Positions 31,285 through 37,651 of a stretch of DNA of 37,651 nt are shown in pieces. The stretch spans positions 1 to 37,651 of the forward strand of contig JABDCU010000016.1 of the NCBI GenBank assembly GCA_013287965.1, given 5' to 3'. The stretch comes from Candidatus Omnitrophota bacterium. Lineage in GTDB: Bacteria > Omnitrophota > Gorgyraeia > Zapsychrales > Fredricksoniimonadaceae. Position numbers and translations under genes: made by a program. The notes beneath the pieces are model-generated. The model searched no databases. It saw nothing but the letters and a program-made list of their open reading frames with translations, and was not told the DNA's origin. How positions within the stretch are numbered: position 1 is the first letter of the stretch; the number at the start of each line of letters is the position of its first letter.

Positions 31285-31371
31285 TGGTGCCAAGGGAGGG
31301 AATCGAACCCTCACAGCCGTGAAGCTACTGGTTTTTGAGACCAGCGCGTATACCAGTTCCGCCACCTTGGC
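31285..31371 (-). tRNA. tRNA-Leu (CAA)
   Basis: 87 nt including an encoded CCA. The acceptor GCCAAGG pairs with CCTTGGC. The anticodon stem CTGGT/ACCAG encloses CTCAAAA, giving anticodon CAA (reads UUG). The long variable arm (TAGCTTCACGGCTGT) is as in class II tRNAs, and the T arm contains GGTTCGATTCC. Confidence 0.95.
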
Positions 31372-31382
31372 AAAAATATAAG

Positions 31383-31456
31383 TGGAGCCAAGGAGGATTG
31401 AACTCCTGACCTCCTGCATGCCATGCAGGCGCTCTCCCAAACTGAGCTATGGCCCC
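31383..31456 (-). tRNA. tRNA-Ala (GGC)
   Basis: 74 nt. The acceptor GGGGCCA pairs with TGGCTCC and keeps the G3-U70 pair that specifies alanine. The anticodon stem CCTGC/GCAGG encloses ATGGCAT, giving GGC. CCA is not encoded; the discriminator A is followed by CTT. It lies 11 nt from tRNA-Leu. Confidence 0.95.
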
Positions 31457-31500
31457 TAAAGGAGAGGTCAATATATCACCCTAATCTCATTTTGTCAAAC

Positions 31501-31529
31501 TTGCCAAAGGCGCGATTAGATGTTAGACT
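31501..31529 (+). promoter_or_regulatory. Promoter of the STI1-like exported gene, probably leaderless
   Basis: -35 TTGCCA (31501-31506), 17-nt spacer, -10 TAGACT (31524-31529). The ATG is at 31536, the expected transcript start; no ribosome site is present between them. Confidence 0.55.
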
Positions 31530-31535
31530 TCCATT

Positions 31536-32075
31536 ATGCACAAGATGATAATTACTTTCGCGATCTTGCTCTTGTCCGCAAACACATTCGTTTTTGCCGA
31601 ACAGTCCGAACAGGTGATCACGCTCAAAGACGGCTCGCAGATCAAAGGCGTACTTGCCGGTATTGATAACGGCGTTTACACCGTTAAAACGCCGATCATC
31701 GGCGATGTGCATGTGGCTGCCAACGATGTGGCCAGTATCACCAACAGCAGTGCCGCTACTGCCCTGCCGCCGGCCAATAATACAAATTACCCTCCTGCTT
31801 CGGAACCTGGACCCAGCATGGACCAACAGGTCGCGGCCAGCCAAAAACAATTGATGTCCAATCCTCAAAGCATGGCAACACTGCAGGAGATGATGCAAGA
31901 TCCGGAGATCATGCAGGCACTTCAGGACCCCGCCTTGGTACAGGCAGTCACTTCCCACGATTATCAGGCGGTGCAGAGTAATCCCAAGATCCAAGCGTTG
32001 ATGAGCAACCCCAAAATGCAGGCATTAATGCAGAAACTCGCCGCCCAACAGCAGCAAAACACCTCTTCACAGTAA
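31536..32075 (+). CDS. Small exported protein with STI1-like repeats
   Basis: 179 residues. Residues 1-22 are a signal peptide (MIITFAILLLSANTFVFA). Residues about 24-70 form a beta module (ITLKDGSQIKGVLAGIDNG, VHVAANDVASI) resembling the N-terminal module of the DUF2059 protein at 10812-11435. A Pro/Asn linker follows. Residues about 108-168 show repeating DP/NP helices (MQDPEIMQALQDPALVQAV, NPKIQALMSNPKMQALMQ), as in STI1/Hop-type domains. In eukaryotes these bind client peptides; an exported bacterial version might be a periplasmic chaperone or scaffold (inference). The Gln-rich tail is probably disordered. Confidence 0.8.
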   Translation: MHKMIITFAILLLSANTFVFAEQSEQVITLKDGSQIKGVLAGIDNGVYTVKTPIIGDVHVAANDVASITNSSAATALPPANNTNYPPASEPGPSMDQQVAASQKQLMSNPQSMATLQEMMQDPEIMQALQDPALVQAVTSHDYQAVQSNPKIQALMSNPKMQALMQKLAAQQQQNTSSQ

Positions 32076-32079
32076 TATT

Positions 32080-32089
32080 AATAGGGGAC
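32080..32089. repeat. Left inverted end flanking the toxin-antitoxin pair
   Basis: AATAGGGGAC here is the inverted complement of GTCCCCTATT at 32660-32669, on the other side of the two small genes. Short matching ends around a decayed module suggest a passenger cassette or chance recruitment of a repeat end. Confidence 0.4.
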
Positions 32090-32101
32090 TGGAACCTGCC
32101 A

Positions 32102-32129
32102 TTGACAAAAAATGGCAATGCGGTATACT
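32102..32129 (+). promoter_or_regulatory. Promoter of the DUF433/DUF5615 pair
   Basis: -35 TTGACA (32102-32107), 16-nt spacer, -10 TATACT (32124-32129). The predicted start, about 32136, coincides with the first codon (ATA) of the DUF433 frame. Confidence 0.65.
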
Positions 32130-32135
32130 TAAATT

Positions 32136-32378
32136 ATAAGCATATCTAATTACATTGTTTCTGATCCCAATATCTGTCACGGTAAGCCGTGCTTTAAGGC
32201 CACCCGGATCATGGTTTATCTGGTCCTTGAAATGCTTGCCGATGGGGAATCTTCCCGGGATATTATTAAAAATGCCTACCCCCGGCTGACTTTGAAACAT
32301 ATCGAAGCGGCCTTGCATTATGCCGCCTCGATGGCTAAAGCAGGACATATGGTTGAAGCCCATGCAGTTTCTCGCTGA
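32136..32378 (+). pseudogene. DUF433 antitoxin-like gene with no standard start codon
   Basis: 80 codons that read as a DUF433 protein: ISNYIVSDPNICHGKPCFKA, then MVYLVLEMLADGESSRDIIK, NAYPRLTLKHIEAALHYAA. The SDPNICHGKPxxKxTRI block and the YPRLTxxxIxAAL helix define the family, usually an antitoxin beside a DUF5615 PIN-like toxin. In frame the only codons between the upstream TAA (32130) and the domain are ATT, ATA, AGC, ATA; there is no ATG, GTG or TTG before an internal Met that would cut off the conserved head. An ATA at 32136 may be a mutated ATG, or a near-cognate start on a leaderless mRNA. It overlaps the next gene by 17 nt. Confidence 0.65.
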
Positions 32379-32649
32379 TGAAAATTTCCGCCTGGATGTC
32401 GTCCATTTTTTACAAAAACAAGGCCATGACGTTAAATTATCCCAACGTGGTTCCGATGACAAAGACTTTTCCATCACTTTACAATTTCCTCCCAAGAATT
32501 TTTCTGGCATCCTGATATTTCGTATCCATCCACCCCGATTTGAAAAATATGTCCTGTCCATTAAAAACTTCCTTGATTCCCGCCGAAGCACACAGATAAA
32601 AGGCAAAACATTCTTAATTGAAGAATATTCATTTATTGAAATCATTTAA
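32362..32649 (+). CDS. DUF5615 PIN-like toxin, apparently shortened
   Basis: 95 residues from the ATG at 32362 (MQFLADENFRLDVVHFLQKQ). An earlier in-frame ATG at 32320 would add 14 residues foreign to the family. MxFLADENF is the usual DUF5615 start, and DKDF and the ILIFRIHPP strand also match. The expected stretch of roughly 20-30 residues between the GHDV strand and the NDxDF motif is missing: here GHDVKLSQRGS runs straight into DDKDF. This suggests an in-frame internal deletion and probably an inactive nuclease. It overlaps the DUF433 frame, as these pairs usually do. Confidence 0.7.
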   Translation: MQFLADENFRLDVVHFLQKQGHDVKLSQRGSDDKDFSITLQFPPKNFSGILIFRIHPPRFEKYVLSIKNFLDSRRSTQIKGKTFLIEEYSFIEII

Positions 32650-32674
32650 AAAATAATAGGTCCCCTATTATTTT
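32650..32674. terminator. Bidirectional stem-loop terminator
   Basis: AAAATAATAGG (32650-32660), loop TCC, CCTATTATTTT (32664-32674): a perfect 11-bp inverted repeat with A/T tracts on both sides. It lies exactly between the convergent toxin and fibre genes. Confidence 0.75.
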
Positions 32675-35600
32675 ACCTTCTTTTCCAATTCCTCCACCCG
32701 CGCTTTGAGGTCCTTGTTTTCTTTCGTCAGCTCCTGCACGGCCTCAACCAGCAGCGGGGTCACGCGGCCGTAATCCACTGACCACATTTCTTTCTTGTCC
32801 CGCGGCACGGACACGGCCTGCGGGAAAACCTCATTGAGTTCCTGGGCGACGAAACCGATGGCGTGGCCGCCGCCATTTTTCCAATCGAATTCCCTGGCTT
32901 TGATCCGGGCAACCATGTCAAGGCCCCGCGTAAAATCTTTAATGTTGGTCTTGAGACGGGCGTCTGAAGAAGTGTTATAGGTCGTGGTCGTATTGCTGAC
33001 CGTGATCGAGCCGACCGCGACACCCTGCCTGTACAAACGGATCGCGTTTTCCGTGGAAGCGCCGCTGCGCAAATCGTTGAGATCAATGAGGGCGGGTGGA
33101 GAAGACGTCGTGTCCTCCGCGATGTTCAGTGCGGCCGTCGGCGATACTGTCCCGATGCCCACGTTACCCGCGCTTGTGATCCTCATCTTCTCTGTTCCCT
33201 GGGTCATGCTATTTCTGGTCCCCCCTGTATAAAAGACAATCGGAGTAGTTGAGGCGGTGGTGATCTGCGCTTCACTGCTTTGACTTAGAAAACCAATATT
33301 TTCTCCCCAGAACCCTGAGGCATTACTCGCGTCATTCAGGGCTACTATACCATTTGAACCCAAAGCAACCTGAAATGCTGCCACCGGTGCCCAGGTGCCG
33401 ATGCCCACATTGCCGTTGGTCACGGTGAAGCCGCCTTGCGGGGTGGTGGTGCCAATGCCCACGTTGCCAGCGCTGGTGACCCTCATCCTTTCGGTCGGAA
33501 CATCAGCCGCGCCTGTTGTATCACGGGTTGCAATAAAAAAATCACCTTTGGCATTACCCGCAGTAGTGGTCAGGGTCCCGCCAATGATCATGGGCATGAC
33601 ATGTGTCGGGCCTTGCCCATATCCAAAACCTATTTGAGCAAGATCGCCGGAATGCCCGGAAACCCCGACCTTAAGCCCCAAGTTGTATCCCAAAATGCTC
33701 TGACGACCGACATAGGTTTCAAGCGCCGCGCCGGGGCCGGTCGGGTCTACTGTTCCTATACCGACGTTACCCATGACATCTAATGTTGCTACCGTCGTCC
33801 AAGTGCCGATGCCTACGTTGCCGTTGGTCACGATGAAGCCGGCCTGCGGGGTCGTGGTGCCGACACCCACGTTGCCGGAAGTATCAATGGCTATATACGG
33901 AGCATCCGTCATCAAATTTGCATCCGTGCTCCCGATCCTGATTTTATTACTGCTATCGACACCGATGACCCCTTTGAACCCGGTATTCGCGGCATTGGGA
34001 GCGATGATAGGACGATTATTGGGAATAACTATTTCGTTCCCATTGAACGTGGACGTTCCATTCCCTGATATGTCCACTCCCAGGGCAACGGCGCCTGTCC
34101 CGACTTGGAGCAAGGTGTAATTGGGCGCTTGATAGCCCCACCAATGTTCCTTGATCGTCTCAGCTCCCGCGCCAAATAGTATGCCGACATTGGACGGGAC
34201 GGTGGTTAGGCCATTGACTTGCAGCGCGCTAGTCGGGCTCCATGTCCCTATACCCACGTTACCGTTGGTCACGACAAAGCCGCCTTGCGGGGTCGTGGTG
34301 CCGATGCCCACGTTGCCGGCAGGATCGATCCTCATATGCTCAACCCGGCCTGTTGTCCCGATCGGGGTGGTTTCAAAACTGATGTCCGATCCGCTCGCTG
34401 TGCCGGTATAATTCTCATCAGCCCTCATGGTTACGCTTGATGACACAGAGTCAAAAGCATTGTTAGACGCGTATCCAATGCCGCCGATAACTCCTAATCT
34501 ATCGCCGCTAAGCGTCTGAGTAGGAGAAGATTGAGTGCCCTCAGTACTCTGAAGACGAATTGACGTACTGCCGCCATAACGGGTGAGTTGTATGGTAGAG
34601 CCTAGCACATCTAGCGCCTGAGCCGGCGCCCAGGTGCCGATGCCTACGTTGCCGTTGGTCACCACAAAAGCACCTTGCGGGGTGCTGGTGCCGATGCCGA
34701 CATTGTTGGTGCCCGGCGTGTAGACGTTAAATCCGCTCCAGTTCCACCCGCCCCCCGCTAAATTAGGCTGCCAGGTGGCGTTGCCGTTATTGTCCGATGT
34801 CAGCACATAGCCGTTGCCCGGCGAGTCGGTCATTGTAAAGTCAGTCGTCCGTGTGGTGCCGTTGACGTCGAGCTTTGTGCCGGGAACTGTTGAGCCGATG
34901 CCCACGTTGCCGGTGCTGTCCACAATCAGGGCATTGTCATTCCAGCCTGATCCGCTGTTGGTGGAAACTCCCACGCGCGTGGCGCCGTTTGACGCGTTGA
35001 CCAATTGCGCGTGGACCGTGGCTGTGCCTCCCACGGAAGTGAGCAGTTCGAAGTTGATGGACGCGCGTGTGTTGGCACTGCCATCGGTATTTGTTAACCT
35101 TAAAATTTGGCCTGTGGCCACCGTGGTGGCGCTGTTGGCAATGGTGAAATGACTGCCAGTGGCACCGGGCGATTTGACATCCAGCGTAAAGCCAGGCGCC
35201 CAGGTGCCGATGCCCACGTTGCCGTTGGTCACCACAAAACCGCCCTGCGGGGTGGTGGTGCCGATACCCACGTTGCCGGTAGATTGCAATCTCATCATTT
35301 CATTCCAGGTGGTCCCTGTATAAGCGCCAAAGGCAATGCTCCTGGAACCGGCCGTCCCGGTAATTGGCCCGTAATCAATCATACCGACGTTAGCTTCAGA
35401 GGCTGTAGTGCCATTGAATTCCGACGCAAAGATCAGCCTGTTCTTCCCGGATCCTTGATAACCTATGCCTGCCGCGGTGACTGAAGGTGAAACAATAGAA
35501 AAGTTATCTATGGGACTCCACGTCCCAATACCCACAGCGCCGTTGGTCACCACAAACCCGGCCTGCGGGGTCGTGGTGCCGATGCCCACGTTGCCGGTTC

Positions 35601-37651
35601 CATCAATGACCATTCGATTTGTATTATTTGTTTGGAATTCAATTGGATAAGCTCCAGCATTGTATATATTTAACGAATTCGCGCCGCCATATGACGTGTT
35701 AGTCGAACTATTAATAAATATTTGTCCCTCTGTAACGGATGTATCATTTCCCAATGCAAGATTAATGTCTGCGGAAGAACCTGCGGACAAATTACGAAAC
35801 CGCATTTGATAATCACCATTGTTACTTCCCACCACGTTCAGCAAACCTACCGGCGATGTCGTGCCGATACCCACGTTTCCGCCGCTGGTGATCCTCATTC
35901 TTTCTGATGTCAGGCCATTGGTTGTAAACACGATAGGTTCATTGGAAATCTGCTCGGCAATCAATAATTCCGCGTTCCCATCCCCTACACCAGCCTGGCC
36001 GGAACTGTGTGTAATCAGCGCGGCACTTGTGATATTATCCGTGAAACGTATGCCTGCCTCTCTGGTCGAAGCAGCCGTGCTTACGATATTTAACCCCGGC
36101 TCACCATTGTTACTGTCAACAACTTCGAGTTTGTCGGCAAAAGTCGCGCCGGGAAGTGTGGTGCCGATGCCCACATTGCCGTTTGTATCTATGGTCATTC
36201 GCATAGAATTAGCACCCAGATCATAAATAAACCACTTATTAGCAACTCCGAAACCGGTTTCCGCGCTATTACCGACACCGGTATACCACGAGCGGCCAGT
36301 TCCTATAAATTTCATGTCATCATAGGCTGTTGTGTTGCTATTATATATGTCCATGACCGCATCTGTAGTTGAAGTCGCCACTGAAAGAATATGCGCCGGA
36401 ATTGTAGTCCCGATGCCGATATTGGTACCTGTGTCAAATATGGTGCCGTTGCCAATGGTGGTGGCACCGGTGGCTTTGGGCACATACCCCGTCGTCAATC
36501 CGCTGATCGAACCGCTGATGCCAGTCAAATGCGAGCCGTCACCGTAATAGGACCCGCTGACCCGCGCCGAACCCGTGATGTCAAGGGTCTGGCCGGGCAC
36601 CGTGGAGCCGATGCCGACGTTGTCAGCAGTACTGATATAAACAGGATACGCACTATTGTGCGAATCATAAATGGAAAAATCACCGGTAACGACAGAAGGA
36701 GACTGGATATCAAAATATGTTGTTCCCCCTCTTTGGAAATAAATATTATTGCCGCTATCAACGGACTCAAGGCGTAAACTGGTGGCACCGGTGGTCGGCT
36801 GTTTCACATGCAGGTTGCTGCCTGGTATGGTGGTGCCGATACCGACGTTGCCTGAAGTATTTAGATACAGCTGCGTACTTCCCCCGGCTCTTATATCCAT
36901 ATTGTTATATGCTGAACCGGTATAACCAACTAATTTTGCCACCGTTGCTGAACTGTCGCTGATGATCATACCAGCACCATTTGACCCAACAACGTGAAAT
37001 TTATCAAAAGGACTTATCGTGCCGATGCCCACGTTGCCGGTTTTGTTTATGCTCATGGCAGCGGCAGGCACACCGCTGTTGTATGTCTGGAATTGATAGC
37101 CAGTGCTTTCCTTGGTCCCGGGAACATAGACCAAATCAATAGCATCCCCGGTGACAATGCCGCCGGTAAAATACTCATCAACATAATTCTCTCCGGGCCT
37201 GTCAAGCCGGAACTCACTGACCACATGGAGGTTTTGCTGTGGAGTGATGGTGCCGATGCCGACGTTGCCGCCGCCAAGAATCACCATGGCAGTGGTGTTA
37301 TTATTGTTCACTTCCAAATTCAACCCAGCCCCGCTTCCTGCCCGGATAGCGGATACCGTTGATGTTTCGCCTATCATCTGCACCGTGGCTTGGCCGTTGC
37401 TATTCCCAGCCGTGATATTCCCTCTGACTTCCAGGGGAGTAGTCGGCGCCCAGGTGCCAATGCCCACATTACCGTTGGTGACAGCGAGACCGCCTTGCGG
37501 GGTGGTGGTGCCCACGCCCACGTTGCCATTCAAATCAAGAGACATCCTAATGCCTGACGCGGTTGACGGCAAAGCCGAAACGCTGGTGCCGACCGCAAAA
37601 TCCAAGTTCCCATACGGACCCATAGCATTTCCAATTTGCCATCGACGACTA
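32668..37651 (-). CDS. Very long fibre-like repeat protein with S74 autoprotease domain (partial)
   Basis: The frame is open across the right edge (no stop, start outside), giving at least 1660 residues. It contains 24 NVGIGT-type repeats spaced about 30-90 residues apart. Seven of them form a tandem pair of the kind TTPQGGFVVTN followed by GNVGIGTWAP. The C-terminus is a peptidase S74 intramolecular chaperone: SDARLKTNI with the Ser (codon 32965-32967) and Lys (32950-32952) five apart, then FVAQELNEVFPQAV and VDYGRVTPLLVEAVQEL, and a final coiled coil (LKARVEELEKKVK). S74 domains trimerise phage tail fibres and some bacterial surface proteins and then cleave themselves off. A trimeric surface or adhesive fibre is the likely product. 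No phage structural genes are in view. Confidence 0.88.
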   Translation of the reverse strand, partial: SRRWQIGNAMGPYGNLDFAVGTSVSALPSTASGIRMSLDLNGNVGVGTTTPQGGLAVTNGNVGIGTWAPTTPLEVRGNITAGNSNGQATVQMIGETSTVSAIRAGSGAGLNLEVNNNNTTAMVILGGGNVGIGTITPQQNLHVVSEFRLDRPGENYVDEYFTGGIVTGDAIDLVYVPGTKESTGYQFQTYNSGVPAAAMSINKTGNVGIGTISPFDKFHVVGSNGAGMIISDSSATVAKLVGYTGSAYNNMDIRAGGSTQLYLNTSGNVGIGTTIPGSNLHVKQPTTGATSLRLESVDSGNNIYFQRGGTTYFDIQSPSVVTGDFSIYDSHNSAYPVYISTADNVGIGSTVPGQTLDITGSARVSGSYYGDGSHLTGISGSISGLTTGYVPKATGATTIGNGTIFDTGTNIGIGTTIPAHILSVATSTTDAVMDIYNSNTTAYDDMKFIGTGRSWYTGVGNSAETGFGVANKWFIYDLGANSMRMTIDTNGNVGIGTTLPGATFADKLEVVDSNNGEPGLNIVSTAASTREAGIRFTDNITSAALITHSSGQAGVGDGNAELLIAEQISNEPIVFTTNGLTSERMRITSGGNVGIGTTSPVGLLNVVGSNNGDYQMRFRNLSAGSSADINLALGNDTSVTEGQIFINSSTNTSYGGANSLNIYNAGAYPIEFQTNNTNRMVIDGTGNVGIGTTTPQAGFVVTNGAVGIGTWSPIDNFSIVSPSVTAAGIGYQGSGKNRLIFASEFNGTTASEANVGMIDYGPITGTAGSRSIAFGAYTGTTWNEMMRLQSTGNVGIGTTTPQGGFVVTNGNVGIGTWAPGFTLDVKSPGATGSHFTIANSATTVATGQILRLTNTDGSANTRASINFELLTSVGGTATVHAQLVNASNGATRVGVSTNSGSGWNDNALIVDSTGNVGIGSTVPGTKLDVNGTTRTTDFTMTDSPGNGYVLTSDNNGNATWQPNLAGGGWNWSGFNVYTPGTNNVGIGTSTPQGAFVVTNGNVGIGTWAPAQALDVLGSTIQLTRYGGSTSIRLQSTEGTQSSPTQTLSGDRLGVIGGIGYASNNAFDSVSSSVTMRADENYTGTASGSDISFETTPIGTTGRVEHMRIDPAGNVGIGTTTPQGGFVVTNGNVGIGTWSPTSALQVNGLTTVPSNVGILFGAGAETIKEHWWGYQAPNYTLLQVGTGAVALGVDISGNGTSTFNGNEIVIPNNRPIIAPNAANTGFKGVIGVDSSNKIRIGSTDANLMTDAPYIAIDTSGNVGVGTTTPQAGFIVTNGNVGIGTWTTVATLDVMGNVGIGTVDPTGPGAALETYVGRQSILGYNLGLKVGVSGHSGDLAQIGFGYGQGPTHVMPMIIGGTLTTTAGNAKGDFFIATRDTTGAADVPTERMRVTSAGNVGIGTTTPQGGFTVTNGNVGIGTWAPVAAFQVALGSNGIVALNDASNASGFWGENIGFLSQSSEAQITTASTTPIVFYTGGTRNSMTQGTEKMRITSAGNVGIGTVSPTAALNIAEDTTSSPPALIDLNDLRSGASTENAIRLYRQGVAVGSITVSNTTTTYNTSSDARLKTNIKDFTRGLDMVARIKAREFDWKNGGGHAIGFVAQELNEVFPQAVSVPRDKKEMWSVDYGRVTPLLVEAVQELTKENKDLKARVEELEKKVK

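Noticed and set aside
31258-31440. A 60-codon minus-strand frame covering both tRNAs.
   Set aside because: It is an accidental translation of tRNA-Leu and tRNA-Ala.
31476-31994. A 172-codon minus-strand frame opposite the STI1-like gene.
   Set aside because: It is antisense to a gene with a signal peptide and clear repeats, lacks any motif of its own, and overlaps the plus-strand promoter.
32668-37651. Open frames on the plus strand opposite the fibre gene, rich in PMPTLP-type repeats.
   Set aside because: They are antisense reads of the NVGIGT repeats and have no promoter, ribosome site or independent pattern.
32668-37651. Prophage, because of the tail-fibre-like S74 protein.
   Set aside because: No capsid, terminase, integrase or other tail genes are in the window; S74 fibres also occur as bacterial surface proteins. 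The adjacent tRNAs show no visible attachment duplication.
32668-37651. Diversity-generating retroelement target.
   Set aside because: No reverse transcriptase or template repeat is seen; variation between modules is not adenine-specific as far as I can judge by eye.

Overview
This is a 37.7-kb bacterial chromosome segment of moderate GC, densely packed, with nearly all genes on the minus strand in long overlapping operons. The best guess is a member of candidate phylum Omnitrophota (formerly OP3) or a close relative. The main evidence is the very large signal-peptide protein at 14822-19564, whose N- and C-terminal blocks look like those I recall from giant exported Omnitrophota proteins, together with a huge S74-terminated fibre-like protein and several scattered families of short palindromic repeats. 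This placement is from memory of protein style, not from a marker gene.

Layout in transcription order on the minus strand. (1) Purine block, 10671 down to 877: purB, purC, a purS-purS-purL fusion, a LOG-family Rossmann gene and purQ. An AT-rich membrane-anchored orphan gene and two large fold-back elements follow, then purM, purD, and a fusion of threonylcarbamoyl-AMP synthase (Sua5/YrdC) with a low-molecular-weight phosphatase that runs off the left edge. A consensus promoter sits ahead of purB. purF, purN/T, purE/K and purH are not in the window. (2) Envelope and housekeeping genes, 10812-14711: an exported DUF2059 protein, a plus-strand polyprenyl synthetase, hemW, a 15-residue lysine-rich micropeptide with its own promoter, RBS and terminator, then tatC and tatA. 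(3) A 1580-residue exported protein carrying an internal cyclic-nucleotide-binding-like domain (14822-19564). (4) A one-chain ABC-2 exporter whose ATPase-permease linker is encoded partly by a palindromic repeat, with a predicted divergent small RNA beside it. (5) A biotin operon, 31200 down to about 24493: iscS-type desulfurase, birA, bioF, bioH-like, bioC, bioD, bioA. It continues into mnmA, a MORN-repeat gene and pgi, all overlapping. Its promoter overlaps a BirA-type operator, which predicts biotin-responsive autoregulation. bioB is absent here. (6) tRNA-Leu(CAA) and tRNA-Ala(GGC), a small exported protein with STI1-like repeats, a decaying DUF433/DUF5615 toxin-antitoxin pair, and a fibre-like protein of more than 1660 residues with 24 NVGIGT-type repeats and a C-terminal S74 autoprotease, running off the right edge.

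The most unusual items are: the 15-residue KKAKKKTAKKK-type peptide gene; the predicted small RNA at 21368-21461; the palindromic repeat family that invades coding sequence (inside the giant protein, inside the ABC linker, supplying the birA C-terminus); the double-PurS PurL; the BirA operator/-35 overlap; and the three plus-strand genes whose promoters sit so close to the start codon that their mRNAs should be leaderless, one of them starting at ATA. I see no CRISPR array, insertion sequence transposase, rRNA or integrase.
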